Source of the DNA: DASQZT01 sp963728965
Lineage (GTDB): Bacteria > Acidobacteriota > Terriglobia > Bryobacterales > Bryobacteraceae
Direction: 5' to 3'
Assembly: GCA_963728965.1 (NCBI GenBank)
Contig: CAVSMH010000009.1
Location: 1 to 64,000, forward strand
Length of the DNA stretch: 64,000 nt
How positions within the stretch are numbered: position 1 is the first letter of the stretch; each line of letters opens with the position of its first letter. Position numbers and translations under genes: made by a program. The notes under the pieces are model-generated. The model was not told where the DNA came from. It ran no database searches and was given only the letters and a program-made list of their open reading frames with translations. Of the stretch, positions 25,395 to 34,602 are shown in pieces.

Positions 25395-25466
25395 ATCCAA
25401 TAGACGCTCAAAACATTTACGAGGTCACATGTTTTTATTCGCCCGTCTCACTATTACCACAGGCTG
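23968..25466 (-). mobile_element. IS1182-like element (1499 bp) at a CTAG target
   Basis: Ends CAGCCCGTGTCAGAAGTAGG (left) and CAGCCTGTGGTAATAGTGAG (reverse complement of the right) are imperfect inverted repeats. CTAG flanks both sides (23964-23967, 25467-25470). One full-length transposase on the minus strand. Confidence 0.88.
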
Positions 25467-25639
25467 CTAGGATCTGTCGAAGAAGCCGCATCGAGAGGCG
25501 AATTGCGACGCGGAAAGAGTTGCACGCCCAGCTTCCTGTCCTCGAGCAGATGGTGCTTTCAGCGTAATTACGGCGCACGAGTTCTTCGCGCATCCGCTGG
25601 GTAAGTTTGGTCACAGAGACCTCCTTTTCTGTGGCCTAC

Positions 25640-26063
25640 GGTATCGCCTCCAGGATTGTCTTGGCGGCTTTGCGGCTTGGCGTGAGACTCTTCTTCAAGC
25701 CCATTGACGATGCGCGTGATACCGTCTTTTATGAGCGCCACCTGGAAATTGATGGCCCAACCGCTTGTCCGCGAGGCGGAGATAGGTCAGAAGCTGCTTC
25801 TTGTGAACCGGAGCGAGAATCTCGACGGATCACTTCTACGATCACTTTGTCCTCGACGATCAGGTCGGCCCCAATTCCGGTGTCGATGCGGATGGCCTCG
25901 TAGATCACCGGAATCGGTTGCTGGCGCTCCGTGCGAAGACCCTGGCTGCCCAGTTCATAGGCCAGGACCGCATCGTAAACCGATTCGAGTAAGCCAGGTC
26001 CGAGAGCCATATGGATGTGGAACGCGGCGTCGACGATCTCCTTGGCGAGGGCGTTTCGGTCAT
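25640..26063 (-). pseudogene. GxxExxY protein gene with several frameshifts
   Basis: Fragments in three frames rebuild a GxxExxY protein: MTE, then NALAKEIVDAAFHIHMALGP and GLLESVYDAVLAYELGSQGL (the signature), then ADLIVEDKVIVEV, then LAPVHKKQLLTYLRLADKRL, and a last part FQVALIKDGITRIVNGLEEE. At least three one-base shifts break it (near 26055, 25830 and 25760). The family's role is unclear, with nuclease-like proposals. The right boundary is approximate. CGCCAAG repeats upstream (about 26078-26105) are often seen beside these genes. Confidence 0.8.
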
Positions 26064-26237
26064 GACCTCTTCAGTTTCTCGCCAAGACACCACGACGCCA
26101 AGAACGCAACCCCTGAGATTCAACCATCCTTGGCGTGGACCGTCGCGAGTGACCAACATCATTGCAGGCTGCGACTGCTCCCCGATCACGCCCGCTTCGG
26201 GCGTCCGCCGCGCCAGCGGCTTCGTGCTAGTCGCCCG

Positions 26238-26862
26238 GTGTTTACTCACGTTTCGGCGCGGCGCCCCCTGTGTGAATGGTGTGAATCGGAGGACCACCAA
26301 ACCTGATTTCCCTTTTGAAACCAGTTGCAGCTTCAGCAGCTTGCCTGGACCACCAGGCGCACACTACATTGGGCGGGCTCGTCCAGGTGAACGCCAGCTC
26401 TCGATTTCACGCTGAACCAACCCATGCCGAATGCGGCATAGCGGCCATCCGCGGTGCTACTGCTGATCGGCCAGGGTGAAATTCACGTCGGTGGTGGTCT
26501 TCACTTCCACCGGCTCGCCGTTCAACAGGGTGGGTTGATACTTCCACTGTTTCACCGCCTCGAGCGCCGCCGGGACCAGCAGCGGATGCCCGCTGATCAC
26601 CTGGATCTCGCCCACGCTGCCGTCCTAGGCAATCACCAGACTCAGGCGCACCGTTCCCTGAATGCGGGCTTGGCGGGCGAGCGGCGGATATTCGGCCGGC
26701 ACCTGGCGGACCAGCTTCGACTGCTGCACGCCGCCGCCAATCAGGATGCGTCCCGGCTGCCCGCCCGGGCCCGGCGCGGCGGCCGGCCCGGGCATGCCTG
26801 CCTGCCGGGCCTTCTCGCGTTTGATGGCGAGGGCTATCTCGACCCACTGGTCGGCTTCCTGA
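26238..26862. repeat. Direct duplication, copy 1 (625 bp)
   Basis: Matches 32186-32789 in the same orientation with scattered substitutions and a roughly 20-base insertion near 26403-26425. It contains the end of a TPR-TonB gene plus about 200 bp of its downstream region. The two copies bracket the sigma-factor/kinase and cupredoxin/SCO genes. Confidence 0.9.
26456..26862 (-). pseudogene. TonB C-terminal domain fragment (duplicated)
   Basis: Minus-strand copy of the end of the gene at 32382-33488 (LVRQVPAEYPPLARQARIQG, WKYQPTLLNGEPVEVKTTTD). The parent's AKDGSVGE codon for Lys has become TAG (26628-26630 region, TCCTAGGC against TCCTTGGC in the parent), a nonsense change. The upstream TPR part is absent. 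Clearly dead. Confidence 0.87.
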
Positions 26863-26958
26863 ACCGAAGTCCGACTAGCGGGGCTGAAGCGTCACACGGG
26901 CGGAAACCGACCTCTCTTAAGCGCGCGAGGATTCGGAGTGGTAGACCGACACGAGCGT

Positions 26959-29799
26959 TCACTTCTCCAGGAGCTTCGGCCAGTTGACGATCACAGTTAT
27001 GGGCTCCTCACCGCTGTCGGCGATCGGCACGTTCAACAGAAATCGCTTGCCATCCCGCGTCACATCATATTCTCTCAGGCCGCCCGGCGCCAGCCGCGTT
27101 CGAAAGAGCGCTTTCGGCGTGCCGGTCCGGAAGAAATTCTCGCCGGATTCGAGCGGGACGGACATCAGCTTCCCGTCCAGCGATAGGTAGAAGATCTCTT
27201 TGCTATCTCCGCGCCAGACGGGGTTGGCGCCTCCTGCCGTGGAGATTTGCCATTTCCGCACCGAGTTCCGGGGAGCGCCACCTTCCTTGGCCAGGGCCTC
27301 CGCGAAGACCTCCGGGTGGTTGCTTCCGAAACTGGAGCGGCCGGCAGGCCCCGCCGTTGAATACAACAGCCAATGGCCATCGGGCGAGGCACTGGCATCG
27401 CCGCCTTCGGTGAAATGGACAGGAGCGCTGTTCCCCTGCCGCGGAATCAGCCAGACCGCGCCGCCAGCAGCGAACCATTCGCTCGCGATGACCCATCGGC
27501 CATCGGCGGACAAGCCCGTCGGAAGCTTAGTGAGGAACAGCAGTCCGGAACTGGCTACCGAACCGGGGGTTTTGAAGAGAACCGTCTCCGAACCGGTGCT
27601 GTTGGCGGGCCGTTCCACCAGAAGCCGCTCATTTTGCCGGTTGGAAAGATAAATGATTCGGCTGCTATCAGGCAACCACAACGGATAATCGTCCAACCCG
27701 GGGTCGTACGTAAACTGGGTCGATTTGTTTTGCCTCAGGTCAAGCAACCAGATATCGGTGTTGCCCGCGTCAGTGCGGACAAACGCAACCGTGGTCTGGT
27801 CCGGCGAGATCCTTGGGTGTTTCAGATTGCCTGGTTCTTCAGGCGTGCTCAACGGCCTGCCTCCACGATCGAACCAGGTAAGCTGAGACGAGTTCCCGCG
27901 CGCGTGACGGAAAGCCAGAACTCCATTCGTCGATACCGAGAAGGAAGGCCCGCTGCCCCCGACCGAGTTTGCTACAAGAACCGGCTCTCCAGTGAATTTG
28001 CCTGTTTTCGGGTGGAGCGGCCGGGCGAAGAGCTGGCCGTTGGTGGTGTACAGCAGCCACCCTCCGCCTTTCGGGTTGGCGACGTAGCGTGACGGCGACT
28101 CTTGCAACGGGCCGAGGAATAGGCGCGTTTTTTCATCCAGGGATGCCAGCACGGCGCCCCTTTCCCTGCCAAAGCTGTCGTAAATGAAGTGCTTCCCATC
28201 CGGCAGCACGTCGGAAGATCCCTGCCAACTTTCGCCGCGTGAAGCATCCAAATCGAATAAAGGAGCCGGCTTCCCGCCGGATGCTGGAACAAGTTGAAGC
28301 GGCTGATAGGGCCTGGCGAAAATAATACTCCCTTCGGGCGTCCACGATGCCGCGCCGGCGACGCATTCGCAAATCAGTTGCGGCGGGCCCCCGGTGATCA
28401 CGTCGACTCTCTGCAATTTCCCGTTCGCGTTGAAAGCTACCCACCGGCTATCGGGAGACCACGTCGGGACAAGGCCCGCATTCTCGGTCCCGACGACCGG
28501 CGTCGCGGCGCCTGCTTCCAGCGACCGCAGCCAGAGTCTGGGCTTCCCGTCCTTGGCGGTTGCAATGAAGGCGAGCTGGCTGCCGTTCGGAGATAACGCT
28601 AGTTGCCCCCAAACGACGGGCCCGAGAGTCGTACCTTCCGGAGGCGTGATCTCGAGTTGCATGAGCGGTGCGGTGGCCTTGGATCCGGGGACCCAGGCGA
28701 TCAGGCCAGCCCCGGCTAGAGCCGCCAGGCCAGCCAGCGCGGCCAGGGCCCAGGCAATCGCTGGACGGCGGACAATCTGCTCTTCTTGGGGTGAGCCTGC
28801 AAAAATATCCTCGATCGCGATGCGCGCTTCGCCGATGGCTTGCAGCCGGCGCCGTGGATCTTTCTCGAGACACCGGCGCACCAACCGGCGAACTGGAACG
28901 GGGGTGTCTCTCGGAAGGCGGGCAAAATCCGGCTGGTCATTGATTACTGCCGCTACCGTGTCAGACTCGTTCTCTCCCTCAAAGGCCTTCCGGCCAGTCA
29001 GCATCTCCATCAGCACCACACCGAACGACCAGATATCGGTGCGCTTATCGATTCCGGATCCGCGCGCCTGCTCCGGACTCATGTACGCCGCGGTGCCCAG
29101 CACTATGTCGGAATGGGTGGAAGCGGACTCGACGGGCGCTGCCGGCTCGGCCATTTTCGCTAATCCGAAATCCAGCAGCTTGACTATGCCGGCGCGCGTG
29201 ATCTTGACGTTGGCTGGTTTCAGGTCGCAGTGTATTCTGCCTCTTTCGTGAGCGGCTTCGAGCGCCTCGGCTATCTGGCGGGCGATATCGAGCGCTTCGG
29301 CCACAGGGAGCGCGCCGCGGCGTATCTGGTCGGCTAAGGTTGGCCCCTCCACCAACTCCATCACCAGGTAATTCGGACCGACATCGTAGAGCTGGCAAAT
29401 GTTGGGGTGATTTAGAGACGCGATGATCCTGGCCTCCCTCTCGAAACCTTCGCTGAATCGCGCGTCAGCGATCTTAATGGCCACCTCGCGATCGAGCCTG
29501 GTGTCCATGGCGCGGTAGACTTTCCCCATACCGCCCGCCGCCAGGAAAGAGCTGACCCGGTAAGGTCCGAGAAATTGTCCTGACTGCAACGAAAACGGAG
29601 AAACGAGCAGTTGCGAGGCTGCGACGGGGACCCAAGCCTCGTTCTCGCCGTCGGCATCGTGATTCTCCAGCAGCGACAAGACCTCGCGATGCAAGTCCGC
29701 GTCCCCGTGGCAGGCCTCCCGGAGAAAACTATCGCGTTGCGCAGCATCGCGAAGCAAAGCCTCATGGAAGAGCGATTCAACTTGTTCAAATCTATCCAC
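26959..29799 (-). CDS. Ser/Thr protein kinase with TolB/WD40-like propeller
   Basis: 946 residues. A short N-terminal helical region is followed by a kinase domain at about 80-335: glycine loop FLAAGGMGKVYRA, Lys in EVAIKIADA, HCDLKPANVKI (HRD changed to HCD), DFGLAKM and APE-like MSPEQARG. A membrane helix (WALAALAGLAALAGAGLIAW, about 350-372) leads to an extracytoplasmic beta-propeller of repeats such as LALSPNGSQLAFI, PTWSPDSRWVAF and PRISPDQTTVAFV. This architecture is common in Acidobacteriota. The start overlaps the upstream ECF sigma gene by 8 bases, suggesting that kinase and sigma factor act together. Confidence 0.93.
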   Translation of the reverse strand: MDRFEQVESLFHEALLRDAAQRDSFLREACHGDADLHREVLSLLENHDADGENEAWVPVAASQLLVSPFSLQSGQFLGPYRVSSFLAAGGMGKVYRAMDTRLDREVAIKIADARFSEGFEREARIIASLNHPNICQLYDVGPNYLVMELVEGPTLADQIRRGALPVAEALDIARQIAEALEAAHERGRIHCDLKPANVKITRAGIVKLLDFGLAKMAEPAAPVESASTHSDIVLGTAAYMSPEQARGSGIDKRTDIWSFGVVLMEMLTGRKAFEGENESDTVAAVINDQPDFARLPRDTPVPVRRLVRRCLEKDPRRRLQAIGEARIAIEDIFAGSPQEEQIVRRPAIAWALAALAGLAALAGAGLIAWVPGSKATAPLMQLEITPPEGTTLGPVVWGQLALSPNGSQLAFIATAKDGKPRLWLRSLEAGAATPVVGTENAGLVPTWSPDSRWVAFNANGKLQRVDVITGGPPQLICECVAGAASWTPEGSIIFARPYQPLQLVPASGGKPAPLFDLDASRGESWQGSSDVLPDGKHFIYDSFGRERGAVLASLDEKTRLFLGPLQESPSRYVANPKGGGWLLYTTNGQLFARPLHPKTGKFTGEPVLVANSVGGSGPSFSVSTNGVLAFRHARGNSSQLTWFDRGGRPLSTPEEPGNLKHPRISPDQTTVAFVRTDAGNTDIWLLDLRQNKSTQFTYDPGLDDYPLWLPDSSRIIYLSNRQNERLLVERPANSTGSETVLFKTPGSVASSGLLFLTKLPTGLSADGRWVIASEWFAAGGAVWLIPRQGNSAPVHFTEGGDASASPDGHWLLYSTAGPAGRSSFGSNHPEVFAEALAKEGGAPRNSVRKWQISTAGGANPVWRGDSKEIFYLSLDGKLMSVPLESGENFFRTGTPKALFRTRLAPGGLREYDVTRDGKRFLLNVPIADSGEEPITVIVNWPKLLEK

Positions 29800-30372
29800 A
29801 GTTGGTTGCTCCGGCGCTCAACTCGCGGCGGAGCCACGCGAGGGCGAAACTCCAATCCCGGATGACGGTATTCGGCGCCACTCCCAAGACTGCAGCGGTT
29901 TCCTCCGCCGTCAAACCACCGAAGTAACGCATCTCAAAAACCTTGCTCTTGCGCTCGTCGGTTTGGGCAAGATGCTGCAAGGCCAAATCTACCGCTACAA
30001 TGCGGTCGACTTGCTCGGAGGAGAGGACCACTGCTGCATCGATCGGAATGTGGGCCGCGCCGCCCCCGCGTTTCGTCTCGAGCCGTGCGCGCGCATAGTC
30101 GACCAACACGTGCCGCATCACCGTGGAGCGACGGCGAAGAAGTGCGCTCGATGTTTCCACCCCTGACCGGCCCCTGGAAGCAACCGCAGAAACGCCTCCT
30201 GTACCAGGGAAGAGGGTTGCATCGTGTGGTTCTTGCGTTCGCGCCGCAGATGGCGCCGCGCAAGGTTATGCAACTCGGTTTGGATCAATGGTAAGAGTCG
30301 GTCCAGGGCCTGGCGTTCGCCGTCGCGCCAACTGGCGAGTAATCCCGTGATGTCATCCGGCTCAGTTTGCAT
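29792..30372 (-). pseudogene. ECF-type sigma factor, split by a frameshift
   Basis: ATG at 30372 opens a frame with sigma region 2 (LLASWRDGERQALDRLLPLI, then MQPSSLVQEAFLRLL and HRAHFFAVA) that stops at a TGA near 30118. A second frame, starting at an ATG overlapping that stop (TGATG), carries MRHVLVDYARARL and region 4 (KVFEMRYFGGLTAEETAAVL, NTVIRDWSFALAWLRREL) to 29792. Relatives read straight through FFAVA-(S/R)-MRHVLVDYAR, so a one-base shift is likely. Reinitiation at TGATG making two polypeptides is a less likely alternative. Coupled to the Ser/Thr kinase downstream. Confidence 0.85.
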
Positions 30373-30531
30373 CCCAGGTCCCAACCCGAGCCAACGGGGG
30401 AATGATAACAAATTAAAACTACCGCGTCCTGGTGTCACACGGCCTGAAATCTCGCTTTCTGTTAGTAGAAGGCGCAGCAGATCCGCCCGCCGGCCCAGTA
30501 TCAGCCGAGGGCGGAATCAGGAGGGATCAAA

Positions 30532-31512
30532 ATGACGAAAGACTTTTTCCGAGTCGCGGCTGTGCTAATGATCGGAGGCGTCACACAGGCTGCTCAAGCC
30601 GCGGGCTGGCAGGCGGTTGTGGGCGCCCAGAGCCGTGGCGGGGGCAGTCAGGCCTTGGCCTTCCTGCCCAATGAGCTTTGGGTTCATGCCGGCGATACCA
30701 TCCATTGGTCGTTTGCCACCAACGAGCTTCATACAGTAACCTTCTTGAAACCTGGCCAGGTGCGGCCGCCCCTCTACGGGCCAGTGTGGGAGGTTTTTGT
30801 GGGGTGTCCGAGCGCCACACCCGATGGATCGAGCCTCGATGGGACCGTGTGTGTGAGCTCAGGCCCTTTGACAGCTGGCCAAGGCTATAGCGTAACGTTC
30901 CCGAGCGCCGGCAATTTCAAGCTGGTCTGCCTGGTTCATCCTGACATGACGGGAGTCATCCATGTCCTGAACGCGGCGATTCTTCCACATGACCAGGCCT
31001 TCTACGACCGCCAGGCGGACAGCGAGCGCGCCGAATTGATTGCGGACGCCTCCCGGCTGGCGGGGCCGGCCAGTGTGGCGCAGGAGGGCGATGTGACGGC
31101 CGGCATCGGCGTAATCGTCTCGACAGGAGGGGCAAGCAGCACAGCATCGCACCAGCTCTTTCTACAAAGCCACATCGTCGTCCGGGTTGGCGATACGGTG
31201 GAGTGGACGAACCGGGACCCCTCACTCAACCATACCGTCACGTTCGGAGTCGAGCCGGCGGATCCCCGGCCGCCTCTCAACGTACTGCCGCCCGATCCGG
31301 ATGAGGCGCGGCACGCGGTGATCAGCTCGCCATTCGAAAGCGTGAACTCGGGGTTTCTGGCGCCGGCTCCGCAGGATCGGATCGGGCTTCCACAGTCGTC
31401 CCCGGGCGTCACGCGGTTCCGGGTGACGTTCATGGCGCCGGGCGTTTTCAATTGCATATGCGCCCTGCATGATCAGCTAGGTATGAAGGGAAGTGTGATC
31501 GTTCATCAGTAG
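30532..31512 (+). CDS. Exported protein with two cupredoxin domains
   Basis: 326 residues; a signal peptide of about 23 residues (VAAVLMIGGVTQAAQAAG). Domain 1 has copper-type ligands His in NELHTVTF and Cys/His/Met in LVCLVHPDMTG. Domain 2 repeats the set: LNHTVTF and CICALHDQLGM. Each is a plastocyanin-like type 1 copper site. AGGAGG sits 6-7 bases before the ATG. The next gene, 12 bases on, is an SCO-type copper chaperone, so the pair probably handles copper or electron transfer outside the cytoplasm. Confidence 0.88.
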   Translation: MTKDFFRVAAVLMIGGVTQAAQAAGWQAVVGAQSRGGGSQALAFLPNELWVHAGDTIHWSFATNELHTVTFLKPGQVRPPLYGPVWEVFVGCPSATPDGSSLDGTVCVSSGPLTAGQGYSVTFPSAGNFKLVCLVHPDMTGVIHVLNAAILPHDQAFYDRQADSERAELIADASRLAGPASVAQEGDVTAGIGVIVSTGGASSTASHQLFLQSHIVVRVGDTVEWTNRDPSLNHTVTFGVEPADPRPPLNVLPPDPDEARHAVISSPFESVNSGFLAPAPQDRIGLPQSSPGVTRFRVTFMAPGVFNCICALHDQLGMKGSVIVHQ

Positions 31513-31524
31513 GGGTGGCGTGAA

Positions 31525-32125
31525 ATGAAGCTGCGATTGATCTCAGTGTGCCTCCTTGTTGCTCTCGCATGGTCGCAAGAGCGCGGAGGTGACGGTTACA
31601 AGGGCGGGCTGGTCTCACCTCCCTTGCCAAAGCCGCGTTTTGTCCTCACCGACACCGCCGGCTCACCATTTGACTTCTGGCAGCGCACGAACGGGTATGT
31701 GACGCTCCTGTTCTTCGGATATATATACTGCCCCGATCAGTGTCCCATGCACATGGCGAATCTGGCTGCGGCTCTGAAGCGAATGCCCGCTGCGGTTTCG
31801 GATCGGATCAAGCTCGTATTCGTCACGACAGATCCCGTGCGGGACACGCCCGAGGTCTTGCGTCAATGGCTCGATCTTTTCGATAAGCGTTTTATCGGCC
31901 TCACCGGAAGGGAAGCGGTCATCGAGGCGGTCGAGCGAGCAGCCGGCGTCCCCGCGGCAAAAAAGACGGGTCCGGCCAATGGCAACTACGGAGTGGCGCA
32001 CGCCAATTTTGTCATCGTATACGAAAGACAACCTGGCTCATCTGATTTACCCGGGAGGGGTCAGTAAGGACGACTGGGTGCATGATCTGCCTTTACTGGG
32101 TTCGGAGGCCTGGTCGCGGCGTTGA
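31525..32125 (+). pseudogene. SCO1/SenC-type copper chaperone with a 3' frameshift
   Basis: Signal peptide, then a thioredoxin-like SCO domain: YVTLLFFGYIYCPDQCPMHM with the CxxxCP copper motif, KLVFVTTDPVRDTPEVLRQW, and the His ligand in YGVAHANFVIV. As read, the frame ends in an odd tail at 32067. After a one-base shift near 32018 the expected end appears (TKDNLAHLIYPGGVSKDDWV) and stops at 32125. All three copper ligands precede the shift, so a shortened protein could still bind metal, or the shift may be a sequencing error. Confidence 0.85.
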
Positions 32126-32185
32126 ACAGACAGAGCGAGTCGGCGACCGCCGTTTTTTGGAGGACCGGTCGCGGCTTGTCGCGAA

Positions 32186-32789
32186 GTGTTTACTGACGTT
32201 TCGGCGCGGCGCCCCCTGTGTGAATGGTGTGAATCGGAGGACCACCAAACCTGATTTCCTTTTGGAAACCAGTTGCAGCTTCAGCAGCTTGCCTGGACCA
32301 CCAGCCGCTCACTACATTGGGCGGGCTCGTCCAGGGGAACGCCAGACTATGCCGAATGCGGCATAGCAGCCATCCGCGGTGCTACTGCTGATCGGCCAGG
32401 GTGAAATTCACGTCGGTGGTGGTCTTCACTTCCACCGGCTCGCCGTTCAACAGGGTGGGTTGATACTTCCACTGTTTCACCGCGTCAAGCGCCGCCGGGA
32501 CCAGCAGCGGATGCCCGCTGATCACCTGGATCTCGCCCACGCTGCCGTCCTTGGCAATCATCAGGCTCAGGCGCACCGTTCCCTGAATGCGGGCCTGGCG
32601 GGCCAGGGGCGGATATTCGGCCGGCACCTGGCGGACCAGCTTCGACTGCTGCACGCCGCCGCCAATCAGGATGCGTCCCGGCTGCCCGCCCGGGCCCGGC
32701 GCAGCGGCCGGCCGCCCGGGCATGCCTGCCTGGCGGGCCTTCTCGCGTTTGATGACGAGGGCTTTGTCGACCCACTGGTCGGCTTCCTG
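32186..32789. repeat. Direct duplication, copy 2 (604 bp, parental)
   Basis: Counterpart of 26238-26862. This copy is continuous with an intact TPR-TonB gene, so it is the source. The duplicated block extends about 195 bp past the gene's stop into non-coding DNA. Confidence 0.9.
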
Positions 32790-33488
32790 GATATCGCGCT
32801 GGTACTCCTCGCGGGTGCCTTTCAAATCGGCGCGTTCGCGGATCAACAGGTTCATGTAGGCCATCGCGTCGTCATACCGCGGATCGATGGCAAGCGCCCG
32901 CCGCAGATTGGCCAGGCCCTCGTCGAGGGTGCCGTCGTAGCGGTTCAGCAAGCTCTGCTTGACGGCGCCATCGGGCAGCGGGCCCGGATCCTCGGGCCGC
33001 AACCCGAGCCGTGCGCGCGCCGCCGAGTACGCGGGGTACCACTCCGACCACGCAAGGTATCCCAGCGTGTAGCAGGCCTGCCCGTCGTTCGGATCGGCGG
33101 TGAGGATCCGCTCGTACCAGCCCCTCGCTTCCGCCCACCGATGGCGGCCCAGGTCGAGGAAGCCCAGCGATGTGAGGGCGACCCGGTTGTTCGGGTCGAG
33201 CATCAGTGCGCGCTCGAACTCGTCTTGGGCGCGCGACGCGTAGGCCTCGTTTTCCGGTGTGGCGGCGCCGGGAATGAATCGCTGCATGTGGGCGCTCCCC
33301 AGGTAGAGGTGCACGTCCACGTTGGAGGGGTCCATCTCGGAGGCCCTTTGGAAGGCGGCGATGGCGTCGTCGTAGCGCGCGGCGCGAAGGGCCTGGATTC
33401 CCTGGTCGAGCCAGCCGCGGGAATCGGTGGGCTGCTGCGCCACCAGGCAACCGGCTCCCATCCACAACAGCGCCACGCAAAACCGCAT
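32382..33488 (-). CDS. TPR protein with TonB C-terminal domain
   Basis: 368 residues; signal peptide (FCVALLWMGAGCLVAQQ). TPR-like helices (AIAAFQRASEMDPSNVDVHL, EFERALMLDPNNRVALTSLG, NLRRALAIDPRYDDAMAYMN) span about 25-215. A Pro/Gly linker precedes a TonB-C domain (VPAEYPPLARQARIQGTVRL ... WKYQPTLLNGEPVEV). ATG at 33488 follows GGAGAGG; longer in-frame starts lack support. Proteins of this kind transduce energy or act as periplasmic partners in Acidobacteriota. No TonB-dependent receptor is adjacent. Confidence 0.9.
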   Translation of the reverse strand: MRFCVALLWMGAGCLVAQQPTDSRGWLDQGIQALRAARYDDAIAAFQRASEMDPSNVDVHLYLGSAHMQRFIPGAATPENEAYASRAQDEFERALMLDPNNRVALTSLGFLDLGRHRWAEARGWYERILTADPNDGQACYTLGYLAWSEWYPAYSAARARLGLRPEDPGPLPDGAVKQSLLNRYDGTLDEGLANLRRALAIDPRYDDAMAYMNLLIRERADLKGTREEYQRDIQEADQWVDKALVIKREKARQAGMPGRPAAAPGPGGQPGRILIGGGVQQSKLVRQVPAEYPPLARQARIQGTVRLSLMIAKDGSVGEIQVISGHPLLVPAALDAVKQWKYQPTLLNGEPVEVKTTTDVNFTLADQQ

Positions 33489-33511
33489 ATCGCCTCTCCG
33501 GGGCGCGGGCT

Positions 33512-34048
33512 TCAGTCCTTGGTCCCGTCGCCTGTGATCAGCCTGCCTTTGTCCAACCGGTAGCGTACCAGGCTCCCGCTTTCGTCTTCGATGAGGTATT
33601 CGAGGACCGGCCCGAAAACCGTTTCCAGTTCCTGGGGTGTGCAGGTGGGCAGGTAGAGCCGCATGACGCGCGGGTCGTAATAGCGGAACAGCATGTTCCG
33701 CCCCTGCCGGTCGCGCACGCGTAGAAACCCGCGAAAGTGGCGGCGCAGCGTCTTGATGCCGGCATCGCTGCGTGCGAAGATGCCCCAGGCGCGTCCCCAG
33801 CCGTGATCGCCGAGGTAGGCGGTGAAGCGGTCGTCGCGCCGGAGCTGCACCAGGTAGGGGGCGGTGATCTGCAACTGCCATGGAAGATCGCCGCTGAACA
33901 GGCAGCACTTGTCCAGGTAGGAACCATCCACGGCGCCATAGATTTTGGGATCACGGGCCGCGTCCAGAATCACCCAGGCGCCGGTGCTGCTCGAGGAGCC
34001 CTTGGGCCACAAGGCCTCTACCAGTTCCTGCCGCGCCACGCCCGCCAT
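33512..34048 (-). CDS. DUF4123 domain protein
   Basis: 178 residues matching DUF4123: ILDAARDPKIYGAVDGSYLD, APYLVQLRRDDRFTAYLGDH, WGIFARSDAGIKTLRRHFRG, FRYYDPRVMRLYLPTCTPQE. DUF4123 proteins act as chaperones/adaptors that load effectors onto type VI secretion spikes. The ATG overlaps the preceding stop (TAATG). No VgrG or PAAR gene is seen, so the secretion link is inferred from the family alone. Confidence 0.88.
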   Translation of the reverse strand: MAGVARQELVEALWPKGSSSSTGAWVILDAARDPKIYGAVDGSYLDKCCLFSGDLPWQLQITAPYLVQLRRDDRFTAYLGDHGWGRAWGIFARSDAGIKTLRRHFRGFLRVRDRQGRNMLFRYYDPRVMRLYLPTCTPQELETVFGPVLEYLIEDESGSLVRYRLDKGRLITGDGTKD

Positions 34049-34563
34049 TAGGTCGCACCCCGGCGGGCGGCGGCTGCCTTGGCGCACTCTTCGCAGAACG
34101 GAACCCCGTCTTCGGCCGCTGCCGTCAGCACGGCGGCAATAGCCACCAGTTCGGCGTTCTCGGGGAACAGCGCGGCGTCGGGAGGCGGTTCGGAGGGGCC
34201 CGAAGAGGTGCGCCGTTCTTCGAGCGGAAAGGCCGGCGCCAGATTGGCCGGGGGCGAGTCGTCGGTGTTGGTGCCGCCCCCTTCCCGGGCGGGGCGCCAT
34301 TCGTAGACCAGCAGGCGGCGCGTCGCCAACGCGTTTCCGAGCAACTTGATCAGGCCGTCGTCGCTCACACGGCAACTCACCGGATGGTTCTGGGCCAGCA
34401 GGCGCCGCAACACCGGAAGCGCGTCATTGCCGCGCCGGGCGCTGCGCATCCACTGCCAGGCCACCGGGCTCGTGCACGGGATCAGTTCCGCCGAAGACTG
34501 CGGCCGCTCGAACCACCAGAACAGTCTCCACCTCCCCAGGGAAACCATGTTGGTATTGTACAC
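34048..34563 (-). CDS. Hypothetical protein coupled to the DUF4123 gene
   Basis: 171 codons from GTG 34563, or 166 from ATG 34548. The first half looks globular (LIPCTSPVAWQWMRSARRGN, DGLIKLLGNALATRRLLVYE). A Pro-rich linker and a short end with FCEEC follow. No family recognised. Its stop overlaps the DUF4123 start, so the two are co-translated. It could be the cognate effector's partner or a structural adaptor. Confidence 0.6.
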   Translation of the reverse strand: MYNTNMVSLGRWRLFWWFERPQSSAELIPCTSPVAWQWMRSARRGNDALPVLRRLLAQNHPVSCRVSDDGLIKLLGNALATRRLLVYEWRPAREGGGTNTDDSPPANLAPAFPLEERRTSSGPSEPPPDAALFPENAELVAIAAVLTAAAEDGVPFCEECAKAAAARRGAT

Positions 34564-34602
34564 TCGGCGGCCGGCGATTCCGCTCGACGGCGCCGAAACA
34601 GG

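Noticed and set aside
33489..33908. N-terminal extension of the TPR-TonB protein
   Set aside because: The extension mirrors the DUF4123 gene in another frame; the signal peptide and ribosome-binding site fix the start at 33488.
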